From: Rusavskia elegans
Lineage: Eukaryota > Ascomycota > Lecanoromycetes > Teloschistales > Teloschistaceae
DNA length: 64,000 nt
Assembly: GCA_011316305.1 (NCBI GenBank)
Contig: SAUG01000048.1
Span: 186,001-250,000, forward strand
Direction: 5' to 3'
Shown: in pieces, positions 57,701 to 64,000 of the stretch
How the letters are laid out: every line of letters starts with the position of its first letter
How positions within the stretch are numbered: the first letter of the stretch is position 1
Made by a program: the position numbers and the translations under genes
Notes under the pieces: generated by a model
What the model was told of the DNA's origin: nothing
Seen by the model: only the letters and a program-made list of their open reading frames with translations
Database searches by the model: none

Positions 57701-58801
57701 ATATTGTCAGCCAAAGGCGCACCCACTTGTGGCCGCCGATTTAAGGGCGTCTCCGTGTTATCAGAAATCCGCCTAAGACGATGTTCAGATCGTTTTCGAT
57801 CCGAATTCAGTACCGCTCCCTGGGTGTCTCTCTGAGATCTGATACTGGACGCCACTGGCGGTCGCTCTATTCGAAAAGGGGGACGTCGCAATCCTTGGGA
57901 CTGGGAGTGGTTAGTCTCCGCTTGGGACTCCGATGGCTTGAACGCAACAAATCGACCATTCTTCGTCTGCTCCAGCCTTCGTGTTCTTTCCTCCTCGATC
58001 CTTTTTTCCCTTTCTCTTCGCTCCACGGCCTCTGCTGTTTCGGAGTTCTTGAGCTCTGGTGTCGCGGCTGGCGGTAGTCGTTGTTTGTAGCGTGAGACAT
58101 GCTTCCATTGCTGGGCAATCCGGGCCATTTGTCCATCTTCGACATGGAAGGAATTACATTTGTTGCATCTTGACGATCCTTGAGTGTTGTGCCAGCCACA
58201 GCTCGGACATCGCCATTGACCGGCCTCTGGGTTGTTCTTTGACCGATTGCAGTTCTGGCAGTAAAGGCGGTCGCGATGGTTGATTGCTTGACATATCTGG
58301 CAATCCCAATTTAAATCGACACGGAAAGACACATCTTCGGACAAAAGCTCGGGCGCATGCTCTTTAGACCTGTGATACCTCAGGTTCGCTGCTCCTCTGG
58401 TGGGTTGAGGCCGTGTTCGAGCTCTGCGCTCGGCTGCCAGTCCGTGCGTTTTCTGCGACTGCCTTTGCTGGATATTACGTTTCAGCGCCGTTTCCTCCGG
58501 TGTTAACTCTACAGAGAAAGACGCTTTGCCCCATCCACATTCCCCGAAGCTTGGCGTCTCCCCATAGCTTGAGTGGTATTCCTCTTCGGATGGTGCAACT
58601 GCCGCTTGGGCTGGCGGTCTCAAGGCTGCAGCGTTTGATCGAAAGAGCCTATGCTGTATTCTCGGCCTTGGACGTACTGAGGCATATTGAAGATGGGTAG
58701 AGCAGAAGATACAAACATCTTGTAGGAGTGAAGACTAAGTCTCGTCAGCTAGCAAATGCATTGAATCCCCTGTACACTCCTACCTTGACTTTCGACCTCA
58801 T
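54756..58801 (-). CDS. IFM1: Mitochondrial translation initiation factor IF-2 with zinc-finger extension
   Basis: GTPase that brings initiator tRNA to the mitochondrial ribosome. Three exons are inferred: 58801-58784 (MRSKVK), 58734-54978 and 54907-54756, giving 1308 residues. The second exon opens a basic presequence ([20 protein letters not shown]). Two RanBP2-type zinc fingers sit at about residues 148-200, each C-x2-C-x10-C-x2-C (CQICQ to CQNC; CPSCG to CNKC). A long disordered linker follows. The GTPase domain starts at about 775 ([40 protein letters not shown]), then domains II-IV ending [18 protein letters not shown]. The last intron (70 nt) restores [12 protein letters not shown]. The protein is much longer than bacterial IF-2 because of the N-terminal extension. 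The tiny first exon is inferred from splice motifs and frame. Confidence 0.9.
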
Positions 58802-58962
58802 GCTACAGCTCTCTGCAGGTGGACATTGAATTTGCCATGCTCAAAATACTTTGGATGTCGGACTTTTAAATTTCCGGCCGCGCTAGGCTTTATTTGGACG
58901 AGTCCGTAACAATCTCCTGAGCCCCTGAAATGATGCATGGCCTCGCTCGTCAGAACAAAAAT

Positions 58963-59030
58963 CAATCGCAATGAGAGGCACATGACAGCCGGTACCTCGA
59001 TAAGGGATCTCGTTCTAATGATTGTTTCAA
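58963..59030 (-). repeat. Dispersed ~70-bp repeat, copy E (inverted)
   Basis: On the minus strand it reads CAATCATTAGAACGAGATC, TTATCGAGGTACCGGCTG, then CTCTCATTGCGATTGAT. It is the only copy in the opposite orientation and lies upstream of the mitochondrial IF-2 start. Confidence 0.75.
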
Positions 59031-59331
59031 ATGCCATTATACAGCTGCTGAGATCATTGATGACATCCTATTTAATAGAGAAGTGGCCTGGTAGGGACTT
59101 GGATCTGTGTGTCGTTTGTTGTACGCCCAATATTGCGAGTAAGTGGATTTAGAGATCATTTATCATACACATAGTGCGCGGCATGTCAACAATGAAGGCA
59201 TAGACCTACTACTCACTGGGTCTGCTCTATTCAGCAAGTAATTATACAAGAATCCAACAAAGCCGAAACCTAGGTATCCCCATTCAACCATGGATTCATG
59301 TTGTACAACCCCCGTTCAGAATCTCCTAAAT

Positions 59332-60118
59332 CTACATTTCGTTCTTCTTGTAGGCGCTCGTTTTCTTGAGAATCTCTTTCGGTGCTCTATATGCGATGTT
59401 AGATTAGGCTTGTCATTCGATCATGGTGGGTGGGCAAACTTACGTCTTTCTGATGCCAGCTCTCTTGGCCATTGGGCCCTCCTTTGCAGGTGAGTTAGGG
59501 GCAAGGTTAGAGGTTTTGGCAGCAGTCGAGGCGGGAGACGAGGTAGGCGTCTCGTCTTCATCGCCGCCGGTACTACTTTGACTATTGCTGCCATCGTCCA
59601 CGTGAAGAGAGTTGCCATGCGTATTTGTGGATTTGGTAGTATTGTTGGCGCCAGCGCTCTCCCCGCTGGACTCCCAATCTTCTCCTCCTTCGCTGTCTTC
59701 TCCTTCGTAACTGAGTTCACATTGGTCGATTTCCCAGATCAGATTGTATTTAGGCCAATAGCGCATGATTTGCTTCTTAGCAAGCTTGTGCTCATGTTGT
59801 TGGCCCGCCCAGTATGCAGAGAAGATGTCGTAAAAAAAACCTGAGTCTCACATTAGCCAATTGACATAAATGCGTATCAGCATTACTCACAGAGCCATAC
59901 CACGCAAGCTTGATATTTAGGGGAAGATTAGCTTTGTCTACCACGTCCATGATCTGTCTTTCGACAGCGCATCGCATAGTTTTGGCTGTAGTCCCGTTGG
60001 CTACACAGGTTTCGATGTAGTTGTTGACGAAGCCGGTGTATACAGCTACAAAGTTACCTTTCTGCAAGACATCAGTTGATTTTGCTGTCATGAAAAGTTG
60101 CGCACATACGAGAGGCAT
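59332..60118 (-). CDS. Protein of unknown function, four exons
   Basis: Exons 60118-60110 (MPL), 60061-59887, 59840-59444 and 59386-59332 join in frame through introns of 48, 46 and 57 nt to give 211 residues. I do not recognise the family. The first half is globular with aromatic and Cys residues (KGNFVAVYTGFVNNYIETC, AVERQIMDVVDKANLPLNIK, AWYGSVSFFYDIFSAYWAG, MRYWPKYNLIWEIDQCE). The second half is acidic and Ser/Thr/Asn-rich, and the end is basic (APKEILKKTSAYKKNEM). There is no signal peptide or transmembrane helix. The coding call rests on consistent splice sites and protein-like text; a 46-nt intron and a run of eight T at its acceptor make exon 3's start the least sure part. Confidence 0.65.
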
Positions 60119-61867
60119 GGTTGTTCACAGATGAAAATGACCTGGTGTCCGGACTGGCCCAGCAGGTGATAGCGATGAATTCTGAAGGGCTTGGAATTAA
60201 AGTACGAGTACCCAATGGACTTGCCAATTACGAGAAGTGTGGATCAGTGATAGATATAACCACAGCACGCTTACAGATCAGTTGGGTATCTGAGTAGACC
60301 GAGTATGTTGTCCAAGATGGGTTTTGAGGGAAGATTGAATAAAGCGAAATTAAATCAAAAAGCAAGATATTTTGAACATGATAGAGAATAGAGAAAGGAT
60401 CGTCAATACTTCCTATTGTTATGCGATGACATTGGACGATGAGATCAATGAGGACTGCGATTCCTGTCATTGAGATTCTGAAAGATATATCAAATTCCAA
60501 GAAACCCGATTTGTATTGCTCAAAAGAGAAATGCCTGAAGTATCTTTAATAGAGGTGCACAATTGTGCAACGATAAAGTCACGGACAGTTCTCGCATGAT
60601 GACGACGATTACATGAACATAGGAGAAGATAACCTCGATTCAAACTAAAAATATCCTTATTCAAAGTAGCAAGTGATCAGGAAGATCCGAGCAATCATTA
60701 GAACGATATCCTCTGTCGAGGTACCGGCTGCCGTACGCGCCTTATTGCGGTAGATTTGTAACACGGAGGATAATGATATAACGAGTCTAGAAGGGAACAG
60801 GAAGCACTCATTCTAGCAGATGATGAGAATCAGACGCCGAAGCCAGTGCTGAGTAACAAAATCTCAGGCCTAAAAGAAGCGATTGATTACCGCAGCTAAT
60901 AAATAGCTCAGTGCATGTTCCAACGTCTTAAAGTCCGTCATGAAATTTGCCAGATGTGGAAAGGTAAGGTATTCTTGAATGGTGTCGAAAGGAAGCACCG
61001 TTCTATTGGAGGACACAATGGCGATGGTGGAGCATGAGAAATGAATAAGTACAATATATGCGCAATTAGAACACGATTTTTGATCAGTACGCCAGGCTAG
61101 TGCAAGATGTATATCCTAGGATGGACCAGGGTCGGTGTGCCATCTATATACTAGTTATATACGGCCGGGCCACTCCAGGTGTCCACCAAGGCCGATCGAT
61201 AGGTTATAAGTTCGAGCATCACCAAAGTCGGATAAAACCCCCCGGGGGTTTCGCCGTAATGGTACGGTTTTGCACTTTTAGTATTTTGTACTCTATTTTT
61301 GAGATTTCTTTTGCATGGGATGGCCTGCCTTTTCGGTGCCCTTTACAGCGCTGAGAGTCGTCTTTATCTTTTGGATTGATTGAGGCTCTTCTGGTGGCAA
61401 GATTCCGTTTAGCAGCTCATAGCAGACGCTCTTTCCCACGAACCTCGACGTTCATGTGACTCTCAAACTCATCATTGCGAAGAGGGTTTGCTTGTCGCCA
61501 ATGCGTGTCCTATTCCGACCGTGTATTGGTTTTCATATCCAATCGGCATCCAAAGTCTGGAGGGACTTCAGGCCGGTAACTGCCCAGCAGTCGACATCCT
61601 CGATAGCATTCCTGATGAAGGAGAGCAAAGGTAGTGCATCGACCCATATTGGAACGGTGGGTCCGATAAAGGATAGGACCGCTCAACGCTGGCTAGATGC
61701 ACTGGTAATCTCCATTGGCAGCTCCTGCGAGAGATAACGGTCAAAAGCAGAGGCGATCGCACCCCGAACCATGCAAGATGTTAATCTTGACTGCGGCTGC
61801 ATACTTCCAGAGCTTGAGCGCCCAAGAGTACGCTCGCCTCAAGACGCACCTGGACAACCACCTTCTG
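60119..61867. other. Long intergenic region with repeat relics
   Basis: 1.75 kb without a recognised gene. It holds copy D of the dispersed repeat (60688-60757), and 61091-61118 resembles the sequence just upstream of copy C, suggesting fragments of a longer element. Confidence 0.5.
60688..60757 (+). repeat. Dispersed ~70-bp repeat, copy D
   Basis: Contains GAGCAATCATTAGAACGATA, GTCGAGGTACCGGCTGCCGT and CGCCTTATTGCGGTAGATTT. Closest to copies C and E. Confidence 0.75.
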
Positions 61868-62806
61868 TCACTTTGCTTTCCACCTTACCCTCCCAACCCA
61901 ATTGGCCCATGCGACGACATCTTCTCGCTCCATCAACTTGTCGACGCTCCAATAGTTCTTGGCCAGCTCTTCGTTACTAGCAATCCGGTGAACGAAGCTA
62001 TGGCAAGCCCTACACAACCATGCCACGCTGTTAAGCCGCCATTCCTCGTGCCAGCCCCGCTTGGTAGCTTTGACATGGATCTGCTTAGGGATCAAATGGT
62101 GATAAGTGAGTGGGATCCAGTCACGTTCGCAGATCTCGCAAGCCGAAGCACGAGTGGTTGACCAGACCGGAGGAGCGGCCGTTGCGGCGCTGACATACTC
62201 CTCGAGGACAGGTATGAGAAACCTTGGGAGATCGGCCTGAGAGTCGAGCAGGTTATAGGCCTCAAAAGATTCTGCAACCGATGGCGAGACGGTGGCTAGG
62301 GTTTGTTCAATGACGACCGTCGGTAGTGGATCACTGAAACTCTTCGCAGCTCGGGGATCGGTTTGTATCCCAGAATAGGACATTGATTGTACCTCGCCAG
62401 GGAAGGAGGAGAACAACTCGTTGGCGACATACTAATCGCCTTCAGCAGTGGTCAGTTCTGTCAGTCTGTTCAAGTCTCATACATCTATGAAGTCTCCCAG
62501 CTCCTCGGCAGCGGATCCAGAGGCTGTCGTTCCAGACTCATATTCCACATCCTTGGGGGCGCGTTTTCGACGCTTGGGCTTCGATTTGGACGATGATGTA
62601 CTATGGTCGACGGCGAACTTCTGCACTAGAGGCCCGGACAGACAGTCACGGAACAATTCAAGGTTACCCTGCAGCTCATCCGAAATCATTCGAGTGGATG
62701 TGGATGCGACGAATGCTGCCTCAAACCAGGCGTGTCGTCCGATTTGAAAACTCTCCACTCCTCGGCTACTTAGCGCGAATTCATGCAGCGGGCCGGTGTG
62801 CGTCAT
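61868..62806 (-). CDS. HNH-domain protein
   Basis: Exons 62806-62483 and 62431-61868 join in frame over a 51-nt intron (GTATGA donor, GATTAG acceptor) to give 295 residues. The N-terminal half has a basic, nuclear-signal-like run (SSSKSKPKRRKRAPKD). The C-terminal half has a zinc-bound HNH fold: CEICERDWIPLTYHHLIPKQ, then RLNSVAWLCRACHSFVHRI, with two CxxC pairs and the HH catalytic pair. This matches a fungal stand-alone HNH family; DNA nicking is possible by family knowledge but not shown. No intein, intron-homing or transposon context is seen. It is divergent from the HAD gene with about 105 nt between start codons. Confidence 0.85.
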
Positions 62807-62912
62807 GGGCGCGCCATCGGAGGAATGACGTGGATAATACCATGAGTGTTGTGACGTTCAATCTAGGACGACATGTAAGAATCAGATTCTGGGAGGCTTG
62901 TGAGCCTTCGAC

Positions 62913-63771
62913 ATGGCTTCCAATGAGAACACCGTCATAGCTTTTGATCTGTACGGAACATTGTTATCCACCGAGTCTATCGCCAAGGAACTCGGCGAGC
63001 AATTCGGTCATGAGAAAGCAGCGACCATCGCAGCGACATGGCGGAAATATCAGCTGGAATACACATGGAGGCTAAACAGCATGGGTCAGTGATATTTGCT
63101 ATCCTCCATGTTCCCAACACGACTTGTCTATTCAACAGTATTGGGTATCTACCAAAGTTTCTTACTAAGAACCTGTCAAGTTTGCTCAACGTTGTATAGA
63201 ACAGTACCTGCCATTCTCCTCGGTAACGCAGCGCTCCCTTCGCCATGCTCTTTCCGAAAATGCCATTCCCCCTCCTCCGGAAGCAGCTGTTGCTTCCCTC
63301 ATGTCTGCCTACGATTCCCTCTCTACCTTCCCTGACGTCGCTCCCGCTCTCGAATCTTTAGCAAAGTCTTCCTCAGTCACACCGGTGGTATTTTCAAACG
63401 GGACAGATCAGATGGTTGGGAATTCTGTGCACCGCTCACCAGATCTGTCACCTTATTCGAATCTGTTTCAGGATATCGTCACGGTAGAAGAAGTGAAGAA
63501 ATTCAAACCGCATCCCGTTGTGTACTATCATCTGGCAAAGAAGGTTGGTAAGGGTAAGGAACAGATGGGTGATATATGGCTCGTGAGCGGGAATCCTTTC
63601 GACGTAATTGGGGCAAAGGTTGTTGGGATGAAGGCTTGTTGGGTGGATAGAGGGGTCCAGGGATGGAGCGATAGTCTGGTTGAAGGGGAGACGGGGGCGC
63701 CGGATTTCCTTGGGAAAAACCTGGGGGAAATTGTCCAAGAGATCTTGAAGAGGTCGAAGACGGAAGGGTGA
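62913..63771 (+). CDS. Haloacid dehalogenase type II-like hydrolase
   Basis: Exons 62913-63084 and 63200-63771 join in frame over a 115-nt intron (GTCAGT donor, GTATAG acceptor) to give 247 residues, the usual size of the (S)-2-haloacid dehalogenase family. HAD motifs are complete: IAFDLYGTLLST with nucleophile Asp12, VVFSNGTDQM (motif II), KKFKPHPVVYYHLAKK with the motif III Lys, and WLVSGNPFDVIGAKVVGMKA with the motif IV Asp. Whether the substrate is a haloacid or another small phosphorylated or hal-substituted compound cannot be told from sequence. It shares a very short divergent promoter with the HNH gene. Confidence 0.9.
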
Positions 63772-64000
63772 TCAGTCACAGCTCTGCAGGTCTGTGATGT
63801 ACATGATTTACCTTCGCGGCACCTTTGCTTTTACCTCGGGTAACCCAAACAGTGGTCATAGCCTACATGCTGAGATATTCCCGATGAAGTCGTGAAACGT
63901 TTAAGCATAGTACAAGAGAGAGGTCTTAGAACACTGTACGTGTCTTGAGTTGATTTTATACGCCACCATCTCCATGCATAATGGCTAGCCATCTCGATAA

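Overview
The window is nuclear DNA from a filamentous ascomycete (Pezizomycotina). The evidence is intron-rich genes with short GT-AG introns (mostly 46-125 nt), CTRAY-like branch points close to the acceptor, closely packed genes on both strands, fungal-specific families (ApsB/Mto1, Bck1, a rhodopsin-domain receptor, a heterokaryon-incompatibility-type N-terminal domain), and a left edge of AT-rich sequence almost free of CA and TG, the footprint of repeat-induced point mutation (RIP). I cannot name the species; a Leotiomycetes-like genome is my guess.

Layout. 1-1.56 kb: RIP-like relic. 1.7-20.98 kb: RNA polymerase I subunit RPA34, cofactor-independent phosphoglycerate mutase, Mediator subunit Med9, a 75-residue three-exon protein, a BTB/POZ protein, arginase, mitochondrial GatB, serine hydroxymethyltransferase, a four-helix membrane protein, and the microtubule-organising protein ApsB/Mto1. 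21-30.4 kb (more accessory): an unrecognised gene with a frame problem, a signal-peptide type I membrane protein, prenylcysteine lyase, and an ankyrin protein with a fungal NLR-type N-terminal domain. 31.4-48.5 kb: the MAPKKK Bck1, an APH-fold protein that has lost its catalytic Asp, TAN1, an F-box-like protein, TSR4, eIF3k and LST7/folliculin. 49.7-63.8 kb: a rhodopsin-domain receptor, a caspase-like gene whose exons do not join in frame, mitochondrial IF-2 with two zinc fingers, an unknown protein, an HNH protein and a haloacid-dehalogenase-like protein.

There is no operon or biosynthetic cluster. Functional themes recur by chance or loose grouping: ribosome and translation (RPA34, TSR4, eIF3k, GatB, mtIF-2, TAN1), nutrient and wall signalling (LST7, Bck1), and possible fungal innate-immunity parts (ankyrin/NLR-N protein, caspase-like protein). 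Several gene pairs are divergent and share a short promoter: PGM/Med9, GatB/SHMT and HNH/HAD.

The most unusual signals are a previously unlabelled dispersed repeat of about 70 bp (five copies, four of them at 52.9-60.8 kb), two apparent GC-AG introns, the broken caspase-like gene, the APH-fold pseudokinase, and the zinc-finger extension of mitochondrial IF-2. Exon joins were worked out by hand from splice motifs, reading frame and family conservation; they are inferences unless stated otherwise.
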